Assembly (NCBI RefSeq): GCF_003574625.1 | Contig: NZ_QNUJ01000004.1 | Location: 310,001 to 374,000, forward strand | Origin: Shinella zoogloeoides | GTDB lineage: Bacteria > Pseudomonadota > Alphaproteobacteria > Rhizobiales > Rhizobiaceae | Direction: 5' to 3' | Length of the DNA: 64,000 nt | In this document: piece after piece, positions 27,726 to 39,176 of the stretch | Layout: each line of letters starts with the position of its first letter | How positions within the stretch are numbered: the first letter of the stretch is position 1 | Program-made: the position numbers and the translations under genes | Notes under the pieces: model-generated | Seen by the model: only the letters and a program-made list of their open reading frames with translations | Databases searched by the model: none | Told to the model about the DNA's origin: nothing

Positions 27726-28145
27726 TTGAGTGAGAAGATCGATCTTAGCAATTTCGTCCTCGATGAGGGCGAGGAATTCATGAATGCAAACCAGCGCGCC
27801 TACTTTCGAGCGAAGTTGAACGCCTGGAAAAACGATATCCTGCGCGAAGCGCGCGAAACCCTCGATCATCTGGCGGAAGAAAGCGCCAACCACCCGGACC
27901 TCGCGGACCGGGCATCCTCGGAAACCGACCGTGCCATCGAGCTTCGCGCTCGCGACCGCCAGCGCAAGCTGATCTCCAAGATCGATGCGGCGCTCCAGCG
28001 TCTCGACGAAGGCACCTACGGCTATTGCGAGGAAACCGGCGAACCGATCGGCCTCAAGCGTCTCGACGCCCGTCCGATCGCAACGCTGTCGATCGAGGCG
28101 CAGGAGCGCCATGAGCGTCGGGAGAAGGTGTATCGCGACGAGTAG
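27726..28145 (+). CDS. dksA: RNA polymerase-binding transcription factor DksA
   Basis: It binds the RNA polymerase secondary channel and, with ppGpp, tunes rRNA and biosynthetic promoters. The product has 139 residues. The coiled-coil section (LNAWKNDILREARETLDHLAEE to ASSETDRAIELRARDRQ) holds the tip region. The globular end reads YCEETGEPIGLKRLDARP and then TLSIEAQ, where three of the four zinc cysteines are replaced (C, T, S, A pattern). This non-canonical form occurs in other alphaproteobacterial DksA proteins. TTG 27726 is chosen because AGGAG lies seven bases before it; ATG 27705 lacks such a site. Confidence 0.9.
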   Translation: MSEKIDLSNFVLDEGEEFMNANQRAYFRAKLNAWKNDILREARETLDHLAEESANHPDLADRASSETDRAIELRARDRQRKLISKIDAALQRLDEGTYGYCEETGEPIGLKRLDARPIATLSIEAQERHERREKVYRDE

Positions 28146-28255
28146 GCGTTTCCTGCGGGTCCGAGGAGGCTCGCAGGCCGCGCCGGCAAGGATCGAACAT
28201 CGGACATTGTCCGGTGCGGGCGGTTTTCGGACCGCGTGACATCGGGAAGACTGCC

Positions 28256-28287
28256 AAAAGCCGCCGCGGATATCCCGGCGGCTTTTT
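28256..28287 (+). terminator. Rho-independent terminator after dksA
   Basis: AAAAGCCGCCG pairs with CGGCGGCTTTT and ends in TTTTT. It lies about 110 bases after the dksA stop and before the next gene, so dksA is probably monocistronic. Confidence 0.75.
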
Positions 28288-28339
28288 GGTTTCTGGTTTT
28301 CGAACCCTAGCCAGCGTTGTCCGAGCTTCAGGAGGAACC

Positions 28340-28714
28340 ATGTTCGATCATGTGAAATTCGGCGTCAGCGACTATGAAGCGAGCAAGGCCTTCTTTCTCA
28401 AGGCGCTCGCGCCGCTCGGCGTGGCCGTCGTCTCGGAAGGAACGCCGGCCTATGGCGTGGAGATGAGTTCGGACGGCAAGGTGTCGCTGTGTCTTTACCG
28501 GACAGAGGAGAAGCCGGCGCATCTTCACCTTGCATTCGTCGCCGAGCGCCGGGAACAGGTGGATGCCTTCCACCGTGCCGCTCTGGAAGCAGGCGGCAAG
28601 GACAATGGTGCTCCGGGCCTGCGTCCCCGCTACCATGCGAACTATTACGCGGCATTCGTCATCGGTCCCGACGGGCACAATATCGAAGCGGTTTGTCACA
28701 CGCCGGAGGCGTGA
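28340..28714 (+). CDS. VOC-superfamily (glyoxalase/bleomycin-resistance-like) protein
   Basis: The 124-residue single VOC domain has FDHVKFGVSDYEASKAFF at the N-terminus, HLHLAFVAE in the middle and IGPDGHNIEAVCH at the end. The metal-ligand pattern His5, His (HLHLAF) and Glu (NIEAVC) is that of metal-binding VOC enzymes. Substrate unknown. ATG 28340 has a full GGAGGA five bases upstream. Confidence 0.8.
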   Translation: MFDHVKFGVSDYEASKAFFLKALAPLGVAVVSEGTPAYGVEMSSDGKVSLCLYRTEEKPAHLHLAFVAERREQVDAFHRAALEAGGKDNGAPGLRPRYHANYYAAFVIGPDGHNIEAVCHTPEA

Positions 28715-28750
28715 TCCTTCACGCCTCGGTTCCCTTGTCGGGCCGGAAGA

Positions 28751-29728
28751 TCAGGCCTTACGGTTCGCGGCGATCTCGCCGAGCAGGCGGGCCATTTCCG
28801 CTTCCGTCTCCTCGCGGCTCTTGGCGGCGGACTGGCCCTGGCCGATCATCGCCGCGGTCTGCATGGGATTGGTCGTCGGCTGGGTGACGGTGCGGGCCGG
28901 AACGGTAGCCGCGGCAGCGGCATTGTTCGCCATTTCCGCTTCGAGGATCTTTTCGAATTCGCTCACCAGCGCCGGATTGTCGGCGGCGCTCGCCGTCGGG
29001 TTGGTGATCGCCGCGCTGGTGACGGGGCGCTGCACGGGCTGGGTGACCGTGGCAGCCGTCTGCGGTGACAGCACGCGCTGGCGATTCTGCTCCAGCATCT
29101 CCTCGACGCGGCGTTCCGGCACGCGCTGCTGCGTGCCGGTCTGCGCCTGCTGCGCGACGGCGGCCGGCTGCTGGGCGGGACGCGCGGGCAGGGCGCGGAC
29201 GGCGGCATCCTCGTCACCGGAATAGAGCACCTTGCTCATGGCCGAGACGCCTTCTGGCAGCGCGGCCGGCTGGCGCTCGGCGGCGAGGGGAACGGTTCCG
29301 GCGGCCACGCCCGCCGTGGCGGAGCGGGCGGCGAGCGGGGTCTCGGCAGTCTTGGCGATTGCCTCCTGCACGGCGGGCGAGGGCTCGGCGCGCAGGGCCT
29401 TCTCGACCGGCTTTTCAGCGGCCGGGGCCGCTTCGGCAGCGGCGGAGACGATGCGGGATTCGATGACGATATCCGTCGGGCCGCCGATCATGACGAGATG
29501 CTCGACATCGTCGCGGCGCACCAGCACGAGGCGGCGGCGCGTGTCGATCGCAGCGGCGTCCAAGACGGCAAGGCGCGGCGTCCGGTTGCGCCCGCCGCGA
29601 ATGAACGGCGAGGAGGGCCGGCCGCGGATGATCCACAGCACCAGCGCGAGGCAGAGGAGGCCGAGCAGCACCACCGCCGCGGCAATGGCGAATTTCATGC
29701 CGTTCTCTGCTAGGATCTCCTGGGGCAT
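28751..29728 (-). CDS. FliO-like single-span membrane protein with Pro/Ala-rich tail
   Basis: The 325-residue protein has one N-terminal helix (about 11-34). A short FliO-like cytoplasmic domain follows (LAVLDAAAIDTRRRLVLVRR, then HLVMIGGPTDIVIE), as in flagellar export protein FliO. The rest is a long, low-complexity Ala/Pro/Gln/Thr-rich tail. No flagellar genes are nearby and the chromosomal setting beside cckA is not a flagellar cluster, so this may be a paralogue with another role. GAGGAG lies upstream of ATG 29728; ATG 29698 is an alternative. Confidence 0.65.
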   Translation of the reverse strand: MPQEILAENGMKFAIAAAVVLLGLLCLALVLWIIRGRPSSPFIRGGRNRTPRLAVLDAAAIDTRRRLVLVRRDDVEHLVMIGGPTDIVIESRIVSAAAEAAPAAEKPVEKALRAEPSPAVQEAIAKTAETPLAARSATAGVAAGTVPLAAERQPAALPEGVSAMSKVLYSGDEDAAVRALPARPAQQPAAVAQQAQTGTQQRVPERRVEEMLEQNRQRVLSPQTAATVTQPVQRPVTSAAITNPTASAADNPALVSEFEKILEAEMANNAAAAATVPARTVTQPTTNPMQTAAMIGQGQSAAKSREETEAEMARLLGEIAANRKA

Positions 29729-30023
29729 GGCGCAGTCACTCCTCGGTGGACGGGTTGCTTCGTCAAACTGACAGCATTTGACGGCTTTTTACGGGCTCGT
29801 ACAAGCGCGGCACGCCGCTTGTCCAGCACCTATTGCCGTCGTCATCGCCGCCCAACTATGGCAGCATGCGGAAATTGCGAGGGTAAGACCTCGAATATTC
29901 CCTGTGAATTCGCCGCCTTGCTTCCCTCGGGCGGCTTTTTGCGCTTCCCTCGGGCGGATAAACATGATTCTGGCATCGGGTCCGGCCACAGCGCAAGGCC
30001 GGACAGTTGCAGACGAGGGATTG

Positions 30024-32633
30024 ATGACGACGATGAAGCGGCCGGGCGAGGACAATGTGCCGATCGTGGACCGCGGCCTGCGGCCGGCGGTGGTGCTGCG
30101 CATCGTGCTGCTCGCGGTCGTCCTGGCGGCGTCCGCCGGGGCCTTCATCCTCTTCAAGAACCAGCTCGACAACGAGATCGTGCTCGGCGTCCTCGGCGTG
30201 CTCGCCATGGCCGGCATCTTCTTCGTCGTTTCCGCGCTGATCGGCTTCATCGAGATCATGCCGCAGGCGAACGGTTCGGACGGGCTTGCGCGCGCCTTCG
30301 TCGATTCGCATCCGGACGGCACGGTCGTTACCGACCGCAAAGGCCGCATCGTCTATGCCAACGCCGCCTATGGCGCGCTGACGGGGGCGAAGGGCGAGGC
30401 GGAGGTGCAGCCGCTGGAAACGCTGCTGTCGCGCAACCGCGACGCCACCGAGGCCGTATACCGCCTGACGAACGGCCTGCACGAGGGCAAGGAAGGGGCG
30501 GAGGAATTCCGCGTCCAGAAGGCGCTCAACCCGTCTTCCGCCAACGGTTCGGGTGCCCATTGGTATCGCCTCAAGGCGCGCGTGCTGCCGAATTCCGGCA
30601 ATGCCCGCCAGCCGCTCTATATCTGGCAGATTTCCGACATCACCTCCGAGCGCGACGATCAGGAGCGCTTCTTCAAGGAATTGCAGAACGCCATCGATTA
30701 TCTCGACCACGCGCCGGCCGGCTTCTTCTCCGCCGGCCGCAAGGGCGAGATCGTCTATCTCAACGCCACGCTCGCCGAATGGCTCGGCATCGACCTGACG
30801 AAGTTCCATCCGGGCTCGCTTTCCATCGCCGACGTGGTGGCGGGCGAGGGGCTAGCGCTCATCCAGTCCGTGCAGGCCGAGCCGGGCCTCAAGCGCACGG
30901 AGACGCTGGACCTCGATCTGCGCAAGACCAACGGCCAGAGCCTGCCGGTGCGCATCGTGCACCGCGTCTCCTCCATGCGCGATGGCGCGCCGGGCGAGAG
31001 CCGCACCATCGTGCTGGCGCGCGAAGAGGGGAGCCAGAACGACCAGTCCGCCTCCATCGCCTCGATGCGCTTCACGCGCTTCTTCAACAACACGCCGATG
31101 GCCATCGCCTCGGTGGACGGCGACGGGCGCATCCTGCGCACCAACGCGCCGTTCCTGAAACTCTTCTCCGGCGTCGTCTCGCGCGACGATATCGACCGCG
31201 GCGCCAAGCTCGAGACCATCGTGCACGAGACGGACCGCCTGCGCCTGCAATCGGCGCTCGATGCGGCAAGGGACCGGCAGGGCGACATTCCGCCGCTCGA
31301 TTCGCTGCATCCCGGCGACGACGGTCGGCATTTCCGCTTCTATGTGAACGCCGTCATCGACCAGAGCGACGAGGCGCCGGAAGAGGCCGCCATCGTCTAC
31401 GCCGTCGAGATCACCGAGCAGAAGGCGCTCGAGACGCAGATGGCGCAGACGCAGAAGATGAATGCGGTCGGCACGCTTGCCGGCGGCATCGCGCACGACT
31501 TCAACAACGTGCTGACGGCGATCCTGCTGTCCTCCGACCATCTGCTTCTTTCCGCGCGCCCGTCCGATGCGAGCTTCGCCGATCTCATGGAGATCAAGCG
31601 CAACGCCAACCGCGCCGCCGTGCTGGTGCGCCAGCTTCTCGCCTTCTCGCGCAAGCAGACGATGCGGCCGACCGTCCTGAACCTCACGGACGTCATCGGC
31701 GACCTGCGCATGCTCGTCGACCGGATGACCGGCACGAACGTCAAGATCGACGTCGAATACGGCCGGGACCTGTGGCCGGTGAAGACGGATCTCGGCCAGT
31801 TCGAACAGGTATTGATCAACCTTGCCGTCAATGCGCGCGATGCCATGCCGGGAGGCGGCACGATCACCTTCCGCACGCGCAATGTCGAGGCCGAGGAGGC
31901 CGCAGCGCGGAACCTGCGCGACCTGCCGCCCGGCGATTATGTGGAAGTCGAGGTCGCCGACCAGGGCACCGGCATTCCGCCCGAGATCATCGACAAGATC
32001 TTCGAGCCCTTCTTCACCACCAAGGAAGTCGGCAAGGGCACCGGCCTCGGCCTGTCGATGGTCTATGGCATCGTCAAGCAGTCCGGCGGCTACATCTATC
32101 TCGATTCCGAAGTCGGCAAGGGCACGACCTTCCGCATCCTCATGCCGCGCCATACCGAAGAGGCCGTGCCGGCCGCCGAGACCGCCGCGACCGCGCAGGC
32201 CGGCGAGCAGCAGCCCGCGGCCGTCGCGCAGGCGCCGGAAAAGGAACCGCGCGACCTCACCGGCGGCTCGGCCGTCGTCCTTCTCGTCGAGGACGAGGAG
32301 GCGGTGCGCCGCGGCGGCAAGCGCATGCTGGAAACGCGCGGCTATACGGTGCACGAGGCCGGTTCCGGCGTCGAGGCGCTCGACATCATGGAAGAGCTGA
32401 ACGGCGCGGTCGACATCGTCGTTTCCGACGTCGTCATGCCCGAGATGGACGGCCCGTCGCTGTTGCGCGAACTGCGCAAATCCTATCCGGACATGAAGTT
32501 CATCTTCGTCTCCGGCTACGCCGAGGACGCCTTCGCCCGCAACCTGCCCGCCGACGCCAAGTTCGGCTTCCTACCGAAGCCGTTCTCGCTGAAGCAGCTC
32601 GCCGAAGCTGTCAGGGAAATGCTGGACGCATAA
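30024..32633 (+). CDS. cckA: Cell-cycle hybrid histidine kinase CckA
   Basis: CckA phosphorylates ChpT and through it CtrA and CpdR, driving the alphaproteobacterial cell cycle. The 869-residue protein has two membrane helices (about 20-80) and PAS domains (near 90-200, 225-330 and 340-470). The HisKA box [11 protein letters not shown] carries phospho-His near 491. The HATPase has N-box [11 protein letters not shown] and G-boxes DQGTGIPPE and [11 protein letters not shown]. After a linker comes a receiver domain with VEDEEAVRR and acceptor Asp near 802 ([10 protein letters not shown]). ATG 30024 fits the known N-terminus ([14 protein letters not shown]). It is divergent from the FliO-like gene across 295 bp. 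Confidence 0.93.
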   Translation: MTTMKRPGEDNVPIVDRGLRPAVVLRIVLLAVVLAASAGAFILFKNQLDNEIVLGVLGVLAMAGIFFVVSALIGFIEIMPQANGSDGLARAFVDSHPDGTVVTDRKGRIVYANAAYGALTGAKGEAEVQPLETLLSRNRDATEAVYRLTNGLHEGKEGAEEFRVQKALNPSSANGSGAHWYRLKARVLPNSGNARQPLYIWQISDITSERDDQERFFKELQNAIDYLDHAPAGFFSAGRKGEIVYLNATLAEWLGIDLTKFHPGSLSIADVVAGEGLALIQSVQAEPGLKRTETLDLDLRKTNGQSLPVRIVHRVSSMRDGAPGESRTIVLAREEGSQNDQSASIASMRFTRFFNNTPMAIASVDGDGRILRTNAPFLKLFSGVVSRDDIDRGAKLETIVHETDRLRLQSALDAARDRQGDIPPLDSLHPGDDGRHFRFYVNAVIDQSDEAPEEAAIVYAVEITEQKALETQMAQTQKMNAVGTLAGGIAHDFNNVLTAILLSSDHLLLSARPSDASFADLMEIKRNANRAAVLVRQLLAFSRKQTMRPTVLNLTDVIGDLRMLVDRMTGTNVKIDVEYGRDLWPVKTDLGQFEQVLINLAVNARDAMPGGGTITFRTRNVEAEEAAARNLRDLPPGDYVEVEVADQGTGIPPEIIDKIFEPFFTTKEVGKGTGLGLSMVYGIVKQSGGYIYLDSEVGKGTTFRILMPRHTEEAVPAAETAATAQAGEQQPAAVAQAPEKEPRDLTGGSAVVLLVEDEEAVRRGGKRMLETRGYTVHEAGSGVEALDIMEELNGAVDIVVSDVVMPEMDGPSLLRELRKSYPDMKFIFVSGYAEDAFARNLPADAKFGFLPKPFSLKQLAEAVREMLDA

Positions 32634-32669
32634 ACAAACGCCCTTCGCGGGTGGATAGGGATTCTTGCC

Positions 32670-32775
32670 CCACTCGTCATCCTCGGCCTCGTGCCGAGGA
32701 TCTGCCAACGTATCGAAAAATGTGGCGTTGGAGATGCCCCGGACAGGGCCGAGCATGACGGAAGGAGAGGTTTCG
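32670..32775. repeat. Dispersed palindromic repeat of a second type
   Basis: The gap between cckA and psuG contains TCGTCATCCTCGGC, then GCCGAGGATCTGCCAACG, and near its end GGCCGAGCATGACGGAAGGAG. The CATCCTCGG/CCGAGGATG theme is a common intergenic repeat in Rhizobiales. The inner stem is at about 32679-32702. It could also end both convergent transcripts. Confidence 0.5.
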
Positions 32776-32797
32776 GACCTTCCTTCCGTCTTCGTCA

Positions 32798-33724
32798 TCA
32801 ATCGACCAGCGCTACGGCGATTTCCGCCGCCAGCCGCGCATTGTTTTCCACCAGCGCGATGTTCGTCTTCAGGCTGCGGCCGTCCGTCAGGTGGAAGAGG
32901 TTGTCGAGCAGGTACGGCGTCACGGCCTTGCCGGCGATCTCGTCGCGTTCGGCATTGTCGATTGCGCGGGCGATGTAGATTTCCATTTCGTCGCGCGGGA
33001 TCTCGTCGGCGGCCGGTACGGGATTGGCGATCAGCATGCCGCCGTCGATGCCGAGCTGGTCGCGCACCTTCTGGAAGTTGGCGATGGCCGCGGGGCTGTT
33101 CAGCGTCAGCGGGCTGTTGAGGCCCGAATCGCGCGACCAGAAGGCCGGGAAGGTCGGGCTGTCATAGGTCACGACCGGCACGCCGCGCGTTTCCAGAACC
33201 TCCAGCGTCTTCGGAATGTCGAGAATCGCCTTGGCGCCGGCGCAGACGACGATGACGCCGGTGCGGCCCAACTCTTCCAGGTCGGCGGAGATGTCGAAGG
33301 TTTCTTCCGCGCCGCGGTGGACGCCGCCGATGCCGCCGGTGGCGAAGACCTTGATGCCGGCGCGCGCCGCGCCGATCATGGTGGCGGCGACGGTGGTGGC
33401 GCCGGTGCGGCGCTCGGCGATCGCGAAGGCGATGTCGGCGCGCGAGACCTTCAGGGCACCCTTGGTCTGCGAGAGCGCTTCGAGTTCGGCGTCTTCGAGG
33501 CCGATATGCAGCACGCCGTCGATGACGGCGATGGTGGCGGGCACGGCGCCCTGTTCACGGATGATGCGCTCGACGCTGCGGGCCATGTCGAGATTGCCCG
33601 GATAGGGCATGCCGTGCGTGATGATCGTCGATTCGAGGGCGACGATGGGCGCGCCGCGTTCCTTCGCGGCGGCCACTTCGGCCGAGTAGCGCATGGGCAG
33701 GAGAGGGGATACGGGTCTGGTCAT
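32798..33724 (-). CDS. psuG: Pseudouridine-5'-phosphate glycosidase
   Basis: It splits pseudouridine 5'-phosphate into uracil and ribose 5-phosphate, the second step of pseudouridine salvage. The product has 308 residues. Family motifs are ALESTIITHGMPYPGN, GATTVAATM, FATGGIGGVHRGAE and VVCAGAKAILDIPKTLE. The DSPTFPAFWSRDSGL segment completes the active site. ATG 33724 follows AAGGA. It lies downstream of the kinase gene with a 58-bp gap, forming psuK-psuG. Confidence 0.93.
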   Translation of the reverse strand: MTRPVSPLLPMRYSAEVAAAKERGAPIVALESTIITHGMPYPGNLDMARSVERIIREQGAVPATIAVIDGVLHIGLEDAELEALSQTKGALKVSRADIAFAIAERRTGATTVAATMIGAARAGIKVFATGGIGGVHRGAEETFDISADLEELGRTGVIVVCAGAKAILDIPKTLEVLETRGVPVVTYDSPTFPAFWSRDSGLNSPLTLNSPAAIANFQKVRDQLGIDGGMLIANPVPAADEIPRDEMEIYIARAIDNAERDEIAGKAVTPYLLDNLFHLTDGRSLKTNIALVENNARLAAEIAVALVD

Positions 33725-33782
33725 GCTGTTTTCCTTGAGAGTCCTGGGAGGAATCTTGCTCTGGATTTCGAGCAAAAAAGTC

Positions 33783-34730
33783 TCATGACAGGATTTCAGC
33801 CTCCGGCACAAGAGAAAGTGCGCCCGAAAGGGTGGCCTGCGACATTTCTTCGGCCACCGCCAGAGGCGAGCGCACGGTGATCGCCGCTGCCGCGACGCCG
33901 TGGCGCAGCGCCTCGCCGACCGTCGCGCCGCCCGTCCATGCGCTGAGGAAGCCGGAGGCGAGCGAATCGCCGGCGCCGGTCACGTCGCCGAGAGCCGGGA
34001 TATCCGGCGGAATGACGAGGGCCGCGCCTTTTTCGTCGAAGGCAATCACGCCCTTGCCGCCGCGCGTGACGACGCCTGCGGAAAGCCCGGCGGCGCGCAG
34101 CGCCTTCGGCCAGTCGGCGGGGTTTTCCGGTGTCTCGCCCGTCAGCGTGCGGGCTTCCGCCTCGTTCATGAAGAGGAAGGCGAGGGCGGAAAGGCTGTCC
34201 TGGAACCGCACCACCTTGGCCGGGGAAATGGCGATGCCGGCGACCGGAACGCCCGACGCCTTGGCTGCCTCGACCATGGCGGCGAGCGTCTCGCCCGGCA
34301 GGTTGGCATCGGTGAGGATGAGCGCGGCCGTGTCGATCGCCTCGCGCATCGCGCGCTGCTGAAGGCGGCGCGGCGAGAACAGCCGGTAGAGCTCCATGTC
34401 GGCCAGCGCGATGACGAGGTTGCCGTCGCGCTCGATGATGGCGGTGTAGCTCGGCGTCGCGCGATCGAGGAAGATGAAGGGCGTATCCTCCACGCCGGCC
34501 ACGGCCGCGGCGGCGGCAACGATGTCGCCGTCGGAATCGCCGCCGCGCGGCGAAACGAGCCGCACCTTGTGGCCGAGCCGGGAAAGGTTGCGCGCCGCAT
34601 TGAAGGCACCGCCGCCCGCTTCCACGAACCAGGCGCCCGGATTGCTTGCGCCCGGCACCGTTTCGCCGGCGATGCGTCCGCGCCTGTCCACATGGGCGCC
34701 GCCCATCACCAGTATCGTCCTGTCCGTCAT
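33783..34730 (-). CDS. psuK: PfkB-family kinase, probable pseudouridine kinase
   Basis: It probably phosphorylates pseudouridine to the 5'-phosphate used by PsuG. The product has 315 residues. The PfkB signature DVTGAGDSLASGFL gives the catalytic Asp near residue 250, and the N-terminal AGGGAFNAARNLSRLG is the sugar-binding glycine motif. The specific role rests on its place directly upstream of psuG; ribokinase-like specificity cannot be excluded from sequence alone. ATG 34730 has AAGGAAG upstream. Confidence 0.85.
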   Translation of the reverse strand: MTDRTILVMGGAHVDRRGRIAGETVPGASNPGAWFVEAGGGAFNAARNLSRLGHKVRLVSPRGGDSDGDIVAAAAAVAGVEDTPFIFLDRATPSYTAIIERDGNLVIALADMELYRLFSPRRLQQRAMREAIDTAALILTDANLPGETLAAMVEAAKASGVPVAGIAISPAKVVRFQDSLSALAFLFMNEAEARTLTGETPENPADWPKALRAAGLSAGVVTRGGKGVIAFDEKGAALVIPPDIPALGDVTGAGDSLASGFLSAWTGGATVGEALRHGVAAAAITVRSPLAVAEEMSQATLSGALSLVPEAEILS

Positions 34731-34876
34731 GGTCTTCCTTCGCATCCCCGCCGATTCGCCCGCATGGAGCCTGATCGGCCGTGGTATCCTGTCTCGTCTT
34801 TCGTGCCGCTCGCCCGCTGAAACGAAAATAGAACACGCTCTCGATTTCCAAAGTCATTCAATGAGATGAATGGGTC

Positions 34877-34905
34877 TTGCGAAATGAGAACAAAAAGTGT
34901 ACATA
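34877..34905 (+). promoter_or_regulatory. recA promoter
   Basis: TTGCGA (34877-34882), a 17-base spacer and TACATA (34900-34905) form a good sigma-70 type promoter 56 bp before recA. The SOS box lies in the spacer and -10. Confidence 0.6.
34888..34902 (+). promoter_or_regulatory. Alphaproteobacterial SOS (LexA) box
   Basis: GAACAAAAAGTGTAC is GAAC-N7-GTAC, one base from the GAAC-N7-GAAC direct repeat bound by LexA in Rhizobiales. It covers the spacer and first bases of the -10, an ideal place to block polymerase. Confidence 0.65.
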
Positions 34906-34961
34906 GCTTTCATCGGCGGCTTCGTTGCCTGTCTTGCTTCAATAACCTAAAGGTGGACCAA

Positions 34962-36047
<1,086 letters not shown>

Positions 36048-36406
36048 TCGCTCCGGCGCCGCGCGCGCCTTCGCATGAAGCGGATCGGTCTGCGATTGCG
36101 CCTCATGCGGAACGATAATCCGGAAACCGGCCTCTTCTTCGTGAAAGGCCGGTTTTTTGGTGTCTGGACAGGGAAGGGTGCGGGCGATAAAAGCCATCAA
36201 TTCTCGCGCGCGCCCGCGGTTTACGGCCTTTCCCGGGAAAGGCGGCCGGCGTGTGCAGTTTCGACGGAACTGGCGGATGGAGAGCCTCGCAAGGGGCTTC
36301 CGGCGGGCACTCCGGCCGGCGGGGCGGTTTCGCGTCTGCCGAATATGACATTGGGTGGATGATGCGCAGCCTGCGGGGCAGGCGGCGCCAAGATGAAGGA
36401 CGCGAC
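36048..36406. other. 359-bp gap between recA and alaS
   Basis: It holds the recA terminator (36124-36158), then about 250 bp without a convincing gene. Several GC-rich inverted repeats occur (for example around 36230-36245 and 36300-36325). They could be leader structure for alaS, but no known riboswitch or T-box pattern is recognised. Confidence 0.45.
36124..36158 (+). terminator. Rho-independent terminator after recA
   Basis: AAACCGGCC pairs with GGCCGGTTT, followed by TTT, about 80 bases past the recA stop. Confidence 0.75.
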
Positions 36407-39067
36407 ATGAGCGGCGTGAATGAGATCCGGTCGACTTTCCTCGACTATTTCCGCAGGGAAGGCCACGAGGTTGTCTCGTCGAGCCCGCTCGTGCCGCGCA
36501 ACGACCCGACCCTGATGTTCACCAATGCCGGCATGGTGCAGTTCAAGAACGTCTTCACCGGCCTGGAGTCGCGTCCCTATTCCACGGCGGTCACCGCGCA
36601 GAAATGCGTGCGTGCCGGCGGCAAGCACAACGACCTCGACAATGTCGGCTATACCGCGCGCCACCACACCTTCTTCGAAATGCTCGGCAACTTCTCTTTC
36701 GGCGACTACTTCAAGGAGCGCGCCATCGAGCTTGCCTGGAACCTGATCACGAAGGAATTCGGCATCGACAAGAGCCGGCTGCTCGTCACCGTCTACCACA
36801 CGGACGACCAGGCCTTCGACCTGTGGAAGAAGATCGCCGGCTTTTCCGACGACCGCATCATCCGCATCCCGACCAGCGACAATTTCTGGGCGATGGGCGA
36901 TACCGGCCCGTGCGGCCCCTGTTCGGAGATCTTCTACGATCATGGCGATCATATCTGGGGCGGCCCGCCCGGCTCGCCCGAAGAGGACGGCGACCGCTTC
37001 ATCGAGATCTGGAATCTCGTCTTCATGCAGTTCGAGCAGATCACGAAGGACGAGCGCCTCGACCTGCCGCGTCCGTCCATCGACACCGGCATGGGCCTGG
37101 AGCGCATCGCCGCGCTGCTGCAGGGCAAGCATGACAACTACGATATCGACCTCTTCCGTGCACTGATCGACGCCTCCGTCGAGGCGACCGGCGTTCCGGC
37201 GGAAGGCGAGGCCCGCGCCAGCCACCGCGTCATCGCCGACCACCTGCGCTCCTCCGCCTTCCTGATCGCCGACGGCGTCCTGCCGGCCAAGGACGGCCGC
37301 GGCTATGTGCTGCGCCGCATCATGCGCCGCGCCATGCGTCACGCGCAGCTTCTCGGCGCGAAAGAACCGCTGATGTGGAAGCTGCTGCCGACGCTGGTCA
37401 GCGAGATGGGCCGCGCCTATCCGGAGCTGCAGCGCGCCGAAGCGCTGATCTCCGAGACGCTGAAGCTGGAGGAAACCCGTTTCCGCACCACGCTGGAGCG
37501 CGGCCTGAACCTTCTCTCCGACGCCACCAACACGCTGCACAAGGGCGATACGCTCGACGGCGAGACCGCCTTCAAGCTCTACGACACCTATGGCTTCCCG
37601 CTCGACCTGACGCAGGACGCGCTGCGCGGCCGCGGCATCGGCGTCGATCTTTCCGGCTTCACGGATGCCATGGAGCGCCAGAAGGCGGAAGCCCGCGCCC
37701 ATTGGGCCGGCTCCGGCGAGGCGGCGACGGAGACCGTCTGGTTCGAGCTGCGCGAAAAGCTCGGCGCGACCGAATTCCTCGGCTACGACACGGAAACCGC
37801 CGAAGGCGTCGTCCAGGCGATCGTCAGCGAAGGCAAGACGGTCGACAGCGCCAAGGCCGGCGACACGGTCCAGCTCGTGTTCAACCAGACCCCGTTCTAC
37901 GGCGAATCCGGCGGCCAGATGGGCGATACCGGCACCATCGCCACCGACAATGCGCGCCTTGCGGTTACCGATACCCAGAAGAAGGGCGACGGCGTCTTCG
38001 TCCACACCGCGACCGTCACCGAAGGCACGATCAAGGTCGGCGACGCCGTGGCGCTCACGGTCGATCACGCCCGCCGCTCGCGGCTGCGCGCCAACCATTC
38101 GGCAACGCACCTCCTGCACGAGGCGCTGCGCGAAGTGCTCGGCACCCATGTCGCCCAGAAGGGCTCGCTGGTCGCGCCCGAGCGCCTGCGCTTCGACGTC
38201 TCGCATCCCAAGCCCATGACGGCCGAGGAACTGCGCGTCATCGAGGACATGGCGAACGAGATCATCGTCCAGAATTCGCCGGTCACCACCCGTCTGATGA
38301 CGGTGGACGACGCGATCGCCGAGGGCGCCATGGCGCTGTTCGGCGAGAAATACGGCGATGAGGTCCGCGTCGTCTCCATGGGCACCGGCATTCGCGGCGC
38401 CAAGGCCAACCGGCCCTATTCGGTCGAGCTGTGCGGCGGCACGCATGTCTCCTCCACGGGCGAGATTGGCCTCGTGCGCATCCTTTCCGACAGCGCCGTC
38501 GGCTCGGGCGTGCGCCGTCTCGAAGCGCTGACCGGGGAATCTGCCCGCGCCTATCTCGCCGAGCAGGACGAGCGCGTGAAGGCGCTCGCCAATGCGCTCA
38601 AGGCCCAGCCGGGCGAAGTTCTCGCCCGCGTCGAGGCACTGGTCGACGAACGCCGCAAGCTGGAGCGCGAGCTGACGGAAGCCAAGAAGAAGCTGGCGCT
38701 CTCCGGCGGCTCTGCCGGCGGCGACGACGGCGTGCGCGAGGTTTCCGGCGTAAAATATCTCGGCAAGGTGGTCACCGGCGTCGAGCCGAAGGACCTCAAG
38801 AGTCTTGCAGACGAGGGCAAGAAGAGCCTCGGCTCGGGCGTCGTCACCTTCGTCGGTGTCTCGCCCGATGGCAAGGCGAGCGCCGTGGTTGCCGTGACGG
38901 AAGACCTCACCGCCCGCTTCAGCGCCGTCGATCTCGTTCGCCGCGCCTCCGAGGCGCTCGGCGGCAAGGGCGGCGGCGGTCGTCCGGACATGGCGCAGGC
39001 CGGCGGGCCGGATGGTGCCAGGGCCGGCGATGCGGTCGAGGCCGTTGCCGCGGCGCTGGCCGGCTAA
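36407..39067 (+). CDS. alaS: Alanine--tRNA ligase
   Basis: It charges tRNA-Ala and edits Ser/Gly errors. The product has 886 residues, the normal length. The catalytic core opens with [17 protein letters not shown] and [19 protein letters not shown]. The editing domain has the zinc ligands in [13 protein letters not shown] and [10 protein letters not shown]. The C-terminal C-Ala domain ends [15 protein letters not shown] 36407 follows GAAGGACG. The recA-alaS order is common in Alphaproteobacteria. Confidence 0.98.
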   Translation: MSGVNEIRSTFLDYFRREGHEVVSSSPLVPRNDPTLMFTNAGMVQFKNVFTGLESRPYSTAVTAQKCVRAGGKHNDLDNVGYTARHHTFFEMLGNFSFGDYFKERAIELAWNLITKEFGIDKSRLLVTVYHTDDQAFDLWKKIAGFSDDRIIRIPTSDNFWAMGDTGPCGPCSEIFYDHGDHIWGGPPGSPEEDGDRFIEIWNLVFMQFEQITKDERLDLPRPSIDTGMGLERIAALLQGKHDNYDIDLFRALIDASVEATGVPAEGEARASHRVIADHLRSSAFLIADGVLPAKDGRGYVLRRIMRRAMRHAQLLGAKEPLMWKLLPTLVSEMGRAYPELQRAEALISETLKLEETRFRTTLERGLNLLSDATNTLHKGDTLDGETAFKLYDTYGFPLDLTQDALRGRGIGVDLSGFTDAMERQKAEARAHWAGSGEAATETVWFELREKLGATEFLGYDTETAEGVVQAIVSEGKTVDSAKAGDTVQLVFNQTPFYGESGGQMGDTGTIATDNARLAVTDTQKKGDGVFVHTATVTEGTIKVGDAVALTVDHARRSRLRANHSATHLLHEALREVLGTHVAQKGSLVAPERLRFDVSHPKPMTAEELRVIEDMANEIIVQNSPVTTRLMTVDDAIAEGAMALFGEKYGDEVRVVSMGTGIRGAKANRPYSVELCGGTHVSSTGEIGLVRILSDSAVGSGVRRLEALTGESARAYLAEQDERVKALANALKAQPGEVLARVEALVDERRKLERELTEAKKKLALSGGSAGGDDGVREVSGVKYLGKVVTGVEPKDLKSLADEGKKSLGSGVVTFVGVSPDGKASAVVAVTEDLTARFSAVDLVRRASEALGGKGGGGRPDMAQAGGPDGARAGDAVEAVAAALAG

Positions 39068-39097
39068 GCGTTTCTTTTTACTCCACAATTCATCGAG

Positions 39098-39124
39098 CGG
39101 CGGGCCCAGGCCCGCCGTTTCGTT
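39098..39124 (+). terminator. Hairpin terminator after alaS
   Basis: CGGCGGGCC pairs with GGCCCGCCG around a CA loop and is followed by TTTCGTTT, 30 bases after the alaS stop. Confidence 0.7.
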
Positions 39125-39176
39125 TGCGAAGTCTTCAAGGTTTGCACCTAGCATTCCGGCGTGTGGAGTGCCCATA

